A stretch of 64,000 nucleotides of DNA from Struthio camelus (Eukaryota; Chordata; Aves; Struthioniformes; Struthionidae): assembly GCF_040807025.1 (NCBI RefSeq), contig NC_090953.1, forward strand, positions 557,501-621,500, written 5' to 3'. Below, piece by piece: positions 10,105 through 22,438 of the stretch. The translations under genes were made by a program, and so were the position numbers. The notes under the pieces are model-generated. The model saw only the letters and a list, made by a program, of their open reading frames with translations. It was not told where the DNA came from and did not search any database. Numbering within the stretch: the first letter of the stretch is position 1; every line of letters starts with the position of its first letter.

Positions 10105-13100
10105 TCAGGCCTTTGTCTCGATCATGGCCTCCAGCATCCGCGCGCTGTTCGTAATGGCCGTTGTCAGGAAGATGAACTTGTACCCTGAAAGGGAAGAAAC
10201 GCTGCAAGTCTGCAGCCAGCCCCCCAGTGCTACACGGGGCTGCAGCGGTCCCCAGCAGGCAGGAGCCGAAAGTCAGAGCCCCAGCACGGAGCGGGCAGTG
10301 TGACCGCCTGCTTCCCCGATACATGCTCGCTCTCTCTGGGTCGACACCAGCTCGGGGGCTGCCTGTTCCCCGTTACAGGGGGCTGGGAGACAGCCCATGA
10401 TTTTAACCTCCCCCCCCTCCGGCCCGTTTCTCCTCAGGAAATTAGTAGGTTACAGATTTAGCACAAGAGAATAAGAGAGGTTTACGTTTTAACCATTGCT
10501 GATTCGACGTATCATTAACTGCTCAGATTTATCCAGTGTGATCGCAGCGAGTCCTTCTTAACATGATGGGAGGCAGCATCTGCTCTTGTATGCTCCCTGC
10601 CCCGATGCAGGGCCCCCTTTCCAGCGCTCCAGTGGCAGAAGGCAGCAGCCCCACCGTGGCCCATACCTTTCTCCTTCCCCAAGAAGCGAAGAGCAGCGAT
10701 TTCAGAGAAGGTGCAGCCTCCTAAGAAGACCGCGAGGATGATGCGCTGAGACTCCCAGGCAGGACTGTCCTCCACAGCACTCTCTGGAAGGAGCAGAGCG
10801 TCGTTAACCTGACCAGCCTGAGGCCTGCCCGCCCCAGGAGCCCCAAGCGCTGGCATTACCTGTAACAGAAAACTCATTGCCATTGAGCAGTCGCACAACT
10901 TCCTCCAGGCCCAGCCAACTTTTGCGCTCCAGCACCTAAAAGGAGATGGACAGGGGGATGCTGGCTAGGGCACTGAAGAGCAACGCGCAACAACTACACT
11001 AGGCATATCTCAGGAGTCAGACCCCGGGCTACTTGCTGGCCCAGAAGCAAGGCGCCAGACAAGCAGATGAATACTGCCATGCCTCTCCATCAGGGAACTG
11101 GAGCAGCACTTCCAGGCCCAGCCCTGGGCAGAGGATCGTCCTTCAGACCCCCTACAAGGATACCAGAGGCACTTGGGCTAAGGCTCACGAGGGAGGTAGG
11201 ACTTTCCTCAGGGAGGACTCGCAGTGTCTTCCCAAGGGCAGACAGACTCACCTGTTCAATGATCTTGCAGCTCAGGGGGACGTAGGCCCCACTGAAAACA
11301 TACGCCATATCCCGTGGCATTTTCAGGTCATACTCTCCATCCACCCGGGGAATCTGCAGAGACGCATATTACTCAGGGTGCGGGAGCAGTTTGCTCGCTC
11401 TGGGCTTCACCTACCACATCAGATGCATAAGTTGATGAGGAGAGACAGACACTCAAAGCACGCCTGTGTCTCCATCTCCTATCCCTCCTCCCTGGCCACC
11501 AACAGCCCAGGATCAGGCAAATACACGGCACAGCGGGCTCCGCGTCAGACTGAGTCCCAGAGACTGCAGACATCACCTCTCCACTGCCCCAGAACCGAGA
11601 GGGCACAGTGCACTCCCACAGCATCAGGCAGCTACATCCCACACAACTCCTGCAAGCAGGCAGACACCCAGCATTGCTCTTAGAGCAGATCCAGAGTATT
11701 CACAGCATGCAATACGAGGCCATGGCAGCTTGCACAGGGGTTATCCTTTGATTGGAGCACCTGGCATTTCACTGCGTAGGTGGAGCCCAGAGACACAGCA
11801 TATCATAAAGTCTGCAGTCTCCCTGGTGTCAAGGGGAGAAGCAGCTCTGGTTGTCCTGTGAAGCGAGCGTGCCCCTGGCTGCCAAGGTCTTGGGGAGCCC
11901 AGAGCTTTCAGAGCCAGGCACAGTCACAGTCACAGACCAACCAGACCCCTCTGCCAACAGCGGATATGTGGACATAGCAGCAGGCCAGCAGCCTCAAGAC
12001 ATACCAACCCCAGCTTCTTGCTTATGCCTCGAAAATTGCTCTTCCTGGCCAAAGAATTAAACGCATCTGTGATTTTTCCTGGAAAGCAAGGCAAGAAGAA
12101 ACGGCTCAGAGCCTTAGGATTCATTACTAGGGGCAGGAGCTGGAGACTCCTAGCTGCAGGCAGGGTAGAGTGAGGCACGGTGCAGAGCACCTGGCTCTGG
12201 AAGAGAAGGGGCAGCAGTGCTTCCCAGTCCTGCCACCCCCAGAGGAAGAGCCAGTTGCCTTGTTTGTAGCAGCCCTGGGCACAGCAGGGGCACCACCTCT
12301 GGGGACGTGCTCCATGCCTGGGGCATCTGGGTTTGCCATGTACTTCCAGGACACAGACCATGAAACACCAGGTCTCTGTGACTGTCTGCCCCCTCTGAGC
12401 TTCCCCACAGCTCAGGCTTCCAGGGCACTTGAGGGGCAGAGAGAAGCCTGTCTCTCACCTGCGGCTCGGTCTGTCACCAGCTTGCTGACTTTGCTCTCCA
12501 CAGCAGTCAGGGTCTCTCCAGGAGACTGCTCAGTCAGCAGCCCGATGCGCTTGAGGTTGTGGAAGGTCAGCAAGTGCTCAGGCCCGTAGCTCTGGGAAAG
12601 GGGGCAGTGGGATGAACATCGAGCCCCAGCGGTGAGCAGGGATGTACAGGAGGCTACGGAGACTGCTTAGAGCAACCCAGCAGGGAGAGAGCAGGAGAGG
12701 GCAGAGCACATGGCTTGTGCTGAGCTCAGGGAGACAGGGTTAACACTTCTGCTCCAGGCTGCCCTACAGAGGTAGCCTGAGCGTCTCTGGGGAGCGCTGC
12801 TGCCCAGTGCCTCAAGGTGAGGAGCATGCAGGGAGAGGAAGCCTTGGCCCACCCAGCGATTGCTCTGCTGGGAGACTGCTTGGCCCCCAGACGCACTCAC
12901 CTGCAGGTACTGGGTTTTCAGGGAGCGGTAGTCTTTGGGGATGAGACCTGTGGGGAGCACCACAGGCAGAGCTCAGCACCAAGACCTAGAGGGCCCCCAG
13001 TGCTGCCCCTCCCTGCCCAGCACACCCAGACACCTCACCATTCTCAGTGATGGACAACAGGCACATCAAGCGTAGGCTCTCAATGGGGGACACCTGCATG

Positions 13101-16100
13101 GGAACAGGCACCATAAGCAGCCTGCCCAGACCCCTCCTTTGCCCCCACACTGGAGTGGGGTGGTGGGAACAGCCTGCCCCTCCAGCTCAGCACAGTCTCA
13201 CCTGTCGGTCAATGTGCTCCTCTATGAAGCTGGTGCTCTCGCGGATGTCAAAACCCTCCAGCAAAGCTGTTGGGCAGAAGAGGCAGAGTCACTTCATCCC
13301 TAGGGCTGGGCTGAACACCCCACGGGACATGGCAACGCTTCTCTGCACAGGGGCACAGAGAGCCCCAGAGCCAGAGCTCTCAGCAGCCAAGTGAGGTAGA
13401 GCCTGGCCTCAGCTCCCCTCCCTGAGCCCCAGGGAAAGGGGAGGCCTTGGGATGCTGCGCCTTCTACTGCGCCGTGCACTGGCCCTGTGAGAACACGGCT
13501 TGGCCCTGCCTAGGGCTTCACAACTCCCCCCAGTACAAACAGTCTCGAAGGACTGCAGTCGTGCAGGGGAGCACCTAGGCTGTGGGGCAGCCCAGACCTT
13601 GGGCTAGTGAGGTTGTGGGTCAGGCAGGGGAGTGAGGACAGGGACAGAATGTGGGACACTCACAGTGTTCAGTCTTGATCATCTCCTGAAAGTCTTGCTT
13701 GGTTTTCTTTTTCATGATGGACTCACAGGCACCAATATCTGCATAGCCAAGAGAGATCACCACTTTGGAGGCATACGGGCTCTTCATACAGCTTGGCCCT
13801 CCCCAGTACAGACATCTTCACGTACTGACAGCTTCTGCTAACCCTGTCCATTACTCAGAACATCTGCTCCTCCAGGGGATGAGCAGGGCCTTTGAGACAC
13901 CCCTGCTTTCCTCCCTGGAGCCCAGGTACCAGGTACAGCAGCCCAAGGCCTCTCCCTCCCCACTGCCCCAGCTCTGGTTCCTACGCAGACTCAGCAGGCG
14001 ATGCTCTTGCTTTAGTCCCTTCAGCTCCTGGGAGACAAAGTTCTTCATCTGCTTGATGTCCATCCCACGGCGCCGCTGTGGAAGAAAGAGCGTCTGGGGA
14101 GGTGCCTGGATATGGAGGGATAGCAGCGCGGGAAGTCTCGCGTGCTCAGGTGATGGCCCAAGCAGGCCCTACACTCACGTCATACTGTGCCTGCAGGTTA
14201 CGTGACTTTTGACTCAGGAAGCCAAACACACTGGAGAAATGCTCGTTCCGTATCTGGCTGAAGACCTACGCAGAGAATACCACAGCAGTCACAGTGCAGC
14301 ATGGGCCCCGCACTCCCTTGTGCTGAGTGAAGGGTCCACACCAGTCACAGCTCAGCCAAAGCACAACGGGACTCAGAGCCAGTGCTTATCAGCATCCTGA
14401 ACAACAGCAAGACGAGGTGGTATCCCTGCCAGGATAGACAGAGTTCCTCCTCCAGGCCCCAAAATAGCAAGTGGAAGGCACAAAACAGCCTCAGCAGACA
14501 GGCACCCTGGCAATTACACATGCTGAGCTGTCTGGCGATCACATTTCTCCTGTCTCTGTACCCATTCTCTCACAACCAGCCCCCTGAGGCCCAGCAGCAC
14601 CTGGTCTTCCCCTGCTCCCTGTTTAGGGCTTCCAGGAGCAGATGGCCCCAGTCAGCCTCCTCCCAATGCCGGGTGGGCAGGGAGCACTGGAGGGACCCAC
14701 TACAACTGAGGCATTTGAACGGGACTCACCTTGTCCTGGGAGTTGAGCAGCACCTTAATACTCTTGTCAGAAGAGGTGACCTCTGGCCCAAAATCCACAC
14801 TCCCTGCAGAGAAGGATGAAGAGGTGCCTTGCCCCAGCACTAGCAACACCCCTGCACATGTCTACCTGGCGGCAAAAGGCTCTGGGGATGGGCAACAGCT
14901 GCCCAACAGCTCGGTCGGACCGAGGGCTACCCTTGCAGACAACTTCCAGCAGCATCCAGCACGACGACTGTCCCTATGGGCAACAGCTCCTGCCGTAACA
15001 CGCAGGCCTTCGGTCTCATAACGCCAGGCACAGACCCCAGAAGGACCCCCGCTACACACTCTGCAGGGCCCTTTGCTGCCCCTTTACCTCCTCCTGTGAC
15101 CTACCACACTTGATACGGAAGGTGTCGTCCACCAGCCCCTCGTATACCACCTGGGAGCACAACGCTGTGACGTAGTCTGTGTCTACAACGAGAACCACAA
15201 TGCATGGATTGGCGTGTCTTCACACGGTCTTCACACAGCAAGCTGCTCTCCTGCTCCTCACACCTACCCCTACCCATCGTCTCTGCCGCCCGCAGCCGGC
15301 TTGCCCTGCATAGCTTCCACCACCACCACCTCCAGCTGCCCCAAGCCTCCTGATGATAGCCAGAGCCAGCACATCCTCTCCTTGCACTGCGTAGCAGGGC
15401 AACCTTCTCTGACGGAGCTGCCGGCCCACGCTGCTCCCTCCTTGCCAGGCCCCAAACCTGCTGCCCCTTCTCTCTCCAGCCGACCATGCCAAGCCCCCTA
15501 CCTCTGTCCATGAGAAAGATGTTGCCAATCTCAGGCTTCCTGCCCTGGCTGTCGCCCTCACTCTCCTCCTCCAGGTCCCGCCACAACTCATAGCTCATCT
15601 GTGAGGGGAACGTGTATCAGGGCCTTTGAAAGACCAGTCCCAAGCACCCACTAAGGGGCCTAGCATGCCCCAGCACCAGCCCTTCCATGCACTGCTGTGG
15701 GCATGCCAGCCAGAACATGATCTAAGATAGCCTCTAGAGAAAAATGAATGCAGCAGGCCTCAAGATCACAGTCACCAAGAAGCTAGGTGCAAACTCTTTC
15801 CCCCAGCCAGGGCACAGGGCATTCCTAGACACCTCAACAAGCAGCAGACACTGCCTCAGCTCCTCCCTACACAATCTGGGCACATGCAGCACTGGCTGGG
15901 AGATGTGGGACAACACAGACCTCTCCTGCAGATATGCTGAACACCTCCAGAACTGTCCGTGAAGAGGCAGAAGTATACTGTGACCTCTGTGATTACACAG
16001 ATGCTACACGGCTGATCGGTTTTGGTCCCCTGCAAACTGTACCCCATATGGGGACCAGAGACAGGCCCTGCCCCCAAGCACAGGCAGAACTCTACAGCAT

Positions 16101-19079
16101 GGTCACTACCTTGGCACACCTGCCAATCCCATAAGCCTTGCTGAAAGGCCCATAGAGGGAGTTCAGTAACTGCAGGGCTCGAGCAACAGAGTTGATCCAG
16201 CGGTGATCTCCTTCCTGCAGGGACAACAAGAATGTTGGGGAACAAGCCTGGGCAGGCTGGCTTGGAAGCATCTGTGTACATGAGGGAACTTGGCTGGAGT
16301 TGGACTGGGGATGGAGCAGGCCAAGGGCTTAGCTTCCAGGGAGGAAATACACAGAAACATGCAGGGATTCCCCAAAGTCTGAGTGACCAGAGGAGGGGCC
16401 AGTACAGGGGCTGGTGTACAGGTGCGTGGAAAAGGAAAGGCATCAAAACCCATCAGAGCAGCTGGCTGAGGCCGCTGGAACAGCAAACAAAGGCCTGTTG
16501 GAAGGGCTGAGAGGACTGAGCAAGACATGCCATGTATCAGCTCTCTGAACAAAGCTCTTCTGTCCTGGGCCCAAGAAACGAATGAAGGAAAGGCTGTGAT
16601 CCCGCAAGGCGGCGTCCCAGCAAAACTGTCCCACTGACCAAGAAGTAGTCACGGAAGAACTCAGGCAGCTCCATGCTGATGATGTCATCGTCCAGGGGGA
16701 GCAGGTAGAAGGACCATTCGTCACAGGTCACATCTGAGTTTGGGACAGAGAAAGCCAACAGTTAACTAATGCTCAACAGAAACAGCCCCAAGAATTATGA
16801 CAGCCCCTTAAACAGAAGGGTCAGACAGCAGAGAGATCAGGCCTTTCAGAGGGCTTCCCTGCTTTGTACTGAGGCAGGGCAGGACCATCTCTCCTTCCTG
16901 GAAGATGCTGATGCTGGGTGGGACACACACACTCCTCCCCACAGGCAGGCACTTGGGCTCATGGGACCCTGCTGTTTCCTGGCCACACTCAGGGCCCCGC
17001 CAGTACATGGGATCCCACCACCACGGTTCTGCGATGTCAGAGCTACCGTGAGCCAGCCGTCGGGGCAGGAGGAATGGAGGTCAGGCACCCCAGTCCCACT
17101 CACCACCAAAGACACCCTCTTCCTCCAGCACCATCTCGCAAGCGTAAAACTGCAAGACAGGAAGAGACCCTCAGCATCCAGCCAGGCTCCCCCACCACCT
17201 GCACAGAGTGCAGACCAAGGTCTCCTACTAGTGGATGGGCTATCTCATTCTCAGACAGTGCAACATTTTGTTTCAGTTCAACTGTTATGGGTAAAAAACT
17301 AAGAACTTTCAGTTTTGGTAAGGGGATTGGAAAGCATGACGGCTGGACTGGGAACCGATGGCAGTAACTGGTAGGAAAAAGCAGCCAGACTGACCTTCTG
17401 GGGGCTGAAGATAATCTTGTACTTCCGGCTCCTCCCTGCCATCTTATCAGCATTGACAATATCTGCAGACAAGAGACTTGGGTTAACCAGACCTGAAACT
17501 GTCCATCAACCCAAACTGGCACAATTTCTCTTGTACGAAGAGGTCTGGGGTGCACGGATCTCACAGGACCTGAAACACACCAGGCAGAAAGCAAAACCCT
17601 GGGTGTGGGGCCAATCTCCAGAGGGTGCAGGCTCACTGAAAGCCCTTCTCGAGCCTGCTTGGTATTGGCAATCTAGAGCACCTAACCTCCCAGTCCACAG
17701 CAGCACAGGATGCTCACTATGCCTGTACATCACTACTGACCTTCTCAGCACAGCCCACTAGGCAGCTGTACCCTGAATCTCAGCACAGAGCCGAGGTACT
17801 ACCCACTGACAGCGGGTGACGGACAACTGCTCAGAAGGGCCCCTCACACTCACCAGCAATGTACTTCATGGTTTTGATCCGTGGCCGGATGAGGAAGCAG
17901 AACCTGTGCTCGCACAGAGTGACAGAGAGGAGTGAGAGACAGGAAAGTCTCTGTGCCCAGCCCTGCCTTCCCAGGCCCCTTTTCTTCACCAGCATCTCTG
18001 CACTGAGACCCCTCTGGTCCAGGGGAGGCAAATCCAGGGGAGCTGGTGAGTGGAAGAGGCCCCCGCACCCAGACCCATCACCGTTGCTTCCTCCTGCCTG
18101 CTCTGCCAACCCCTCCGGTCTGCAGCCATGCTCGGGACCAGCACGTGCTGCTGCTCTCTGCCCAAGGCTGTGTGGGGCAGCACCCGTACCCCCAGTGCTG
18201 GAGGACTCACTGGTCACTGGTGCTGGTGCTGGGCCTGTTCTCCACTTTGTACAGCTTGTCCACCTCGTGCTGCTGCAGGGAGAGCGCGGGCTGTCAGCAG
18301 GGCAGGGCCGGGGCGCCGAGCCCGCCGGCCCGCGGCCGCTGCAGTACCTTGAGAATGGAGACGTTGGCGATGCGGTCCAGGGGGCTCATCAGGTCGGCCT
18401 CGATGAACAGGTCCTTCTTGCCGGGGAGCTGGGGGTGTGCGGGCATGGGTGGGGGCCAGCAGCTGCCCCCACCTCCCCCTGGGCCTGTCCGCCGGCCCCC
18501 ACCGCCCCCCCCAGGCCTATCCGCCGCCCCCGGACCTGCCCGCCGGCCCCCACCACCCCCCGGGCCCGTCCGCCGGCCCCCACCGCCCCCCCCAGGCCTG
18601 CCCGCCGGCCCCCACCACCCCCCGGGCCCGTCCGCCGGCCCCCACCGCCCCCCCCAGGCCTATCCACCGCCCCCGGGCCTGCCCGCCGGCCCCCACCACC
18701 CCCCGGGCCCGTCCGCCGGCCCCCACCGCCCCCCCCAGGCCTATCCGCTGCCCCCCGGCCGCGTCCGCTACCTCCTGAGCCGGTCTGCCGGCCCCCAGTG
18801 CCCCCCAGGCCTGTCCGCCGCCCACCGGGCCCGTCTGCCGGCCCCCACCGCCCCCCTCCCCGCTCCGGGGCCGATCGCCGCCTCCGCTGCCCGCCCAGGC
18901 CCGACACCCCCGCCCAGGCCGGGCCGCCGGCGCCCACCGCCCCCTCGGGCCGTCCCCAACCCCTGCGCCGCCGCCGCCCCGACCTGCTCCAGCAGGTAGA
19001 TGAGCTGGTCCCTCGCCAGCCGCTTGAGGATGGCGAAGTCGGGCGGCTCGGGCGCGTCGCGGCGGCCGGCGAAGGCCAT
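10105..19079 (-). CDS. VPS33B: VPS33B, Sec1/Munc18-family tethering protein (23 exons)
   Basis: VPS33B is an SM-family protein that works with VIPAS39 (VIPAR) in late endosome, apical recycling and alpha-granule traffic. Exons: 10105-10184, 10667-10783, 10860-10935, 11252-11353, 12005-12078, 12459-12591, 12901-12947, 13039-13093, 13202-13266, 13664-13738, 13985-14075, 14179-14265, 14730-14803, 15105-15182, 15502-15598, 16110-16214, 16639-16733, 17104-17149, 17395-17462, 17854-17903, 18211-18272, 18348-18428, 18984-19079. They sum to 1854 nt, or 617 aa, identical to the human length, and every border is GT-AG. Peptides such as [65 protein letters not shown] and [20 protein letters not shown] cover the whole SM fold. 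The start matches human (MAF-RDAPE-PDF). The gene looks intact. The longest early intron contains a GC-rich repeat. Confidence 0.97.
18470..18780. repeat. GC-rich tandem repeat in VPS33B intron 1
   Basis: A composite unit of about 62-82 bases (CCGCCGGCCCCCACC followed by ACCCCCCGGGCCCGT or GCCCCCCCCAGGCCT) is repeated about five times between coding exons 1 and 2. The intron runs from 18429 to 18983. Outside the repeat it is GC-rich without other recognisable features. Confidence 0.85.
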
Positions 19080-19320
19080 GGCGGGCGGGAGCGGCGGCGG
19101 CGGCGCCACCCCGGAACGGCGCCGCGCGGCCGCGGCCCCCGCCGGACCGACCCGGAACGCGAACCCAGCGCGCCGGAAGCGCCCGGCGCCATGGCAACCC
19201 GCGGCCCCGGAAGCGCCCGGCGCCATGGCAACCCGCGGCCCCGGAAGCGCCCGGCGCCATGGCAACCCGCGGCCCCGGAAGCGGCGGCGCAAGGACTGCG
19301 GCGGACGGCGGTGACAACTC
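19080..19320 (-). promoter_or_regulatory. VPS33B: VPS33B promoter with triplicated ETS+RFX module
   Basis: Three perfect or near-perfect 34-base tandem units begin at 19173, 19207 and 19241, with a fourth partial unit at 19275. Each contains an ETS/GABP-like CCGGAAGCG and an RFX X-box half site GCCATGGCAAC. The array begins about 95 bases upstream of the VPS33B start codon and ends just before the HDDC3 poly(A) site, so it is the most likely VPS33B promoter. Binding by ETS or RFX factors is inferred from motif only. Confidence 0.65.
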
Positions 19321-19325
19321 GCGCG

Positions 19326-19331
19326 TTTATT
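19326..19331 (-). terminator. HDDC3: HDDC3 poly(A) signal AATAAA
   Basis: A minus-strand AATAAA lies 24 bases after the HDDC3 stop codon, so the 3'UTR should be only about 40-60 bases. The VPS33B start codon is less than 250 bases further on. Confidence 0.8.
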
Positions 19332-19354
19332 GCCGCGGCCGCCGCCCGGCCCGG

Positions 19355-22350
19355 TCACAGCGGGACGCCGCGCTCCTCGAAGAGCTGCTGCAGCGCCGCC
19401 TCCAGCGGCGGGCTCGTCCCGCGCAGGCCGCCGACCACCCGCGCCGCCCAGCCGAAGTACTCCTGCACGCGCTGCGCCGACCAGCCTGCGGGGGCGCGCG
19501 TCAGGCCTCGGCCCCGGCAACCCCCGGGACCCCCCCCACGGCCCCCGGAAACCCCCGGTCCCCCGGCCGCGGGACACCTGCCTCAGGCTCTGTCGCGGGG
19601 ACCGACACCAGCCCCCCCCCTCCCAAATCCCCCCCAGCCCCGGCACGGCCCCCCCCCCCCGGGCCCTGGCACCAGCCCCGGCGCTGGAGAGCACCGAGCG
19701 CCCACGCAGAGCAGCCTCCCCGCGTGGCCCCGCGGTCCCAGCCCGCCCCAGAGGAGCCCGGAGAAGGGCAGCAGGGAACCAAGGGCAGGGACAGTTCCCA
19801 TGCGGGAGCCTCTGGGGCTTCCCTGCCAAGAAAGAGATGGGGGATGCCACATCTGTAAGGTCAGCTAAAGAAAGGTCAGCTGGCCGCCCTCTCTTCCAAC
19901 AAAAAAAGTGCAGGGCAACAAATAAAGCAAGGGAGAGGCAGGCGTTCACAAAGCAGGTAACAGAGCTGCAGAACTCCTTGCCAGAAGGTGCTGTGGGCGC
20001 TAAAAGTTTTCATGGGTTCATGTAAACTAGATGGACCTTTGGTCCGATATCGGTGCGCTGCTAGGGGCTGCTATGTTACGTTATCTCACGACGGGCTTGG
20101 AAGAACACACTGCCCAACGTTGCTCTGCAAACAAAGGCGCCAATGCAGCTAGCACCAGGCAAAGAGCAGAGGCTCTCGCTGACCGCCTGGAATCGCTGCA
20201 CTGAAGGCCACAGCGCTGATGTGGGCTTTGCCCGTTTCCCTCGCTCCTCAGGAGGGGGTGGGTCCGATTGCCCCGCACAGGCAGCGCTGAGCTGCTCAAT
20301 CATTCACAAAGACCACGCTAAAAAGCAGTGTCGCAAGGCGGCGAGAGCAGAGGGTGCCGTGCATGAACCACGTGCGGGCTGCAAGCTGCTCTGCCCCTTA
20401 AAACCTGCTCGGGGTATGGCTGAGCGCTCCCAGGCTCTGGTGCATCAGCCAACCGCTCGGTCGCTCCGAGAGCCGGAAGGGCCAGGGAGTCTGTATCTCG
20501 TGCAGAAATGTGTCTGTCCCCTCCCCCTTCCCCTCTCTGGAGCTGCAGGAAAACGGTGAGTTTTTTATCGCTACCACCACCGCTTGTAGCCAGCTGTGGG
20601 GCTCAGAGCAGCACACAGAGCAGTGCTGCTGGGGCTGAGGGAACATCTGCCCCTCGGGGTCATGCCAGGGGCTGGGGACCAGTCCAGCGGCCCCAGATAG
20701 AGGAGCAGCCCCTTGCCATCGGTCTCCTTAGGAGCGATGGTAACGGCACCGTGAGCCAGCGGCTGCCCCGCTCCGTCAGAGCTCTCTGTGACACTGCGGA
20801 GGTGCCAACGCGAAGCTCTGCAGCGCTGGGGGCCGCTCTCGGGAGCGGAGCTGCTGCGGCTAAAGCCGGGCTCCGCGGCCGCGCTGCTGCGGTGCCGGCA
20901 GCCGGGCTGCCACCTGCCAGGGCTGGGGCGGGTGCTCTACCTGCTGGGGTGCAGCGGTTCAGGTCACGCAGGTTGTGCAGCTTGTCTGCCAACTTCACCA
21001 GCTTGGCCCTTGGGCTGCAGTTGGGCGCGTGCTCTATCTGCAGGCGCTTCCGCTCCATCTTTGGCAGCGTCTTATCATCGGTCACCTCCTCCACTACACG
21101 CCTCACCTCTTCCCCAAACCACTCTTCGATCTCAGAGAACGTGGTGTCCGTGTCCTCCACCGTGTCGTGCAGGAGAGCAGCCTGGGGCGAGGGCAGGGAC
21201 AGTCAGGGGTCCCACCCAGGCGGGGCGAGGAGAGAGGACCCCCGGGGAGCACGGGGAGCATTACCTGCAGCACAACAATGTCCGTCACGCCAGCCTCGTG
21301 GGTCAAAATCCTGGCTACGCCTGTGACGCACAGAGCGGAGAGATGGGGAGGGGGGCCGAAGGAGGCAGCCGGGTCCGGCACATGGGGGATGGCAGGCAGC
21401 CCTGGGCCAGGCTCCCGAGGGGAGCCGGGGGGGGCCCTGGGACCTGCCCCGGGGTGCTCTGGGGCAGCAGGGGGCTGGCGGGCACTTCCCGCGGTGGAAA
21501 GCGGAGCAGGAGATGCCTCAGGCCGGGGTAGGAGGTCCCTGTGGGCTCTGTCCATGGCCAGGCAGCGGGTCGGGGGCACCGGCCCCCAGGCTGGGGAGGA
21601 GGGCGGCTCCCAGGCGCTGCCCCTGACAGGGCAGCGGTCCCGGCGGCGGGAGGGGGGCTCCCGTGCCAACGCAGGGCTGTGCAGGGCAGAAGGGGTCCCG
21701 GGGCTGCGGGGGCTCCCTCCTGGGGCAGGTGGGGCTCCGGGGGCTCTGCCCAGCGTCGGGCAGGGCTGCGGGACAGGAGAGGTCCCGGGGGCTCCCTCCA
21801 GAAGCAGCCGGTGCTCCGGGAGGGCTCCCGGGGGCAGCAGGGGGGCCCGGGGGCTCTGCTGGCGTGGTCGGAACTCCTGTGAGCGGGGCTCCTGTTGGGG
21901 CAGGGGCGTCCCGGGGGCGGCTGGTGCTCTGGCGCGGAGGGGTCCCGGCGTCGGCAGGGCAGCGGGCTCCCGGGGGCTCCTCCCCAGGAGTGGGCAACGC
22001 TGGGGCCACGACGGGGCTGCTGGGGGCTCTGTCCTGGGTGCAGGCAGTGCTGTGGGGCGGGGGGGCCCCGGGGCCGGCCCCCTCCGGGGCAGGAGCGGGC
22101 CCAGGCGGTGCAGGGGGGCCCCGGGGGCCGGCGCCCCTCCGGGGCAGGAGCGGGCGGCGCTGCGGGGCGGGGGGGGGGCCCGGCGGTGCAGGGGGGTGCC
22201 GGGGGCCGGGCACCGCGCGGGGCAGGAGGGCTCCGCACCGATGGGGTGGTTGATGTAGGGGGTGCCCTCGGGGTCCTTCCGCCGCTGCGCCTTGTGCTTC
22301 CTGGCCGCGAAGTCGGCCGCCTCCAGCAGCCGCGCCGCCTCGGAGCCCAT
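19355..22350 (-). CDS. HDDC3: HDDC3 (MESH1), metazoan SpoT-like HD hydrolase, 4 exons
   Basis: HDDC3/MESH1 is a manganese-dependent HD-superfamily phosphohydrolase that hydrolyses ppGpp in vitro and acts as a cytosolic NADPH phosphatase. Exons 19355-19485, 20941-21181, 21265-21320 and 22239-22350 sum to 540 nt, or 179 aa, the same as human. The metal ligands are present: His35 in YINHP, His61-Asp62 in LLHD, and Glu65-Asp66 in [24 protein letters not shown] and [20 protein letters not shown] follow. The tail [17 protein letters not shown] is on the last exon. Start is the family MGSEAA. All introns are GT-AG. Intron 1 is very GC-rich. The last intron (1455 bases) carries an old CR1 fragment. 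The start codon lies only 83 bases past the NGRN stop, so its promoter must overlap the NGRN 3' end. Confidence 0.96.
19868..20065 (+). mobile_element. old CR1 LINE 3' fragment in HDDC3 intron 3
   Basis: The sequence carries landmarks of a CR1 3' region seen often in turtles and crocodilians: CAGAACTCCTTGCCAGAAGG with GTGCTGTGGGCGCTAAAAG, then a shortened interval and CTAGATGGACCTTTGGTCCG near the end. Internal deletions and substitutions indicate an old copy. No reverse transcriptase part remains. Confidence 0.65.
21321..22238. other. HDDC3 intron 1, extremely GC-rich
   Basis: This 918-base intron is made of G-rich degenerate segments on the plus strand (recurring GGGGGCTCC and GGGGCAGGAGCGG). 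No conserved peptide or transposon is recognisable. It behaves like degenerate low-complexity DNA, and the open frames across it reflect the lack of A and T. Confidence 0.6.
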
Positions 22351-22432
22351 GGCCGCGCCCGGCCCGGCCCGCGCCGCCCCGCGGGTAACGCGCAGACGCC
22401 GCCGGCGGCGGGAGGCGGGTCGCGTCCGACCG

Positions 22433-22438
22433 TTTATT
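22433..22438 (-). terminator. NGRN: NGRN poly(A) signal overlapping its stop codon
   Basis: On the minus strand the last codons read GCT CAA TAA, followed by A. The hexamer AATAAA therefore contains the TAA stop. Cleavage would be expected 10-30 bases further, leaving about 50-70 bases for the whole HDDC3 leader and start site. Confidence 0.7.

Noticed and set aside
8188-10188. Long proline/histidine-rich open frame (about 666 codons) over the PRC1-VPS33B spacer
   Set aside because: It is the translation of the C-rich minisatellite, with other frames equally open. It has no conserved domain, and it runs into the VPS33B 3' end on the wrong strand.
17859-19868. Plus-strand proline/arginine-rich frame (about 669 codons)
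   Set aside because: It runs antisense through VPS33B exons 1-4 and the intron 1 repeat, so it is a shadow of the GC-rich composition.
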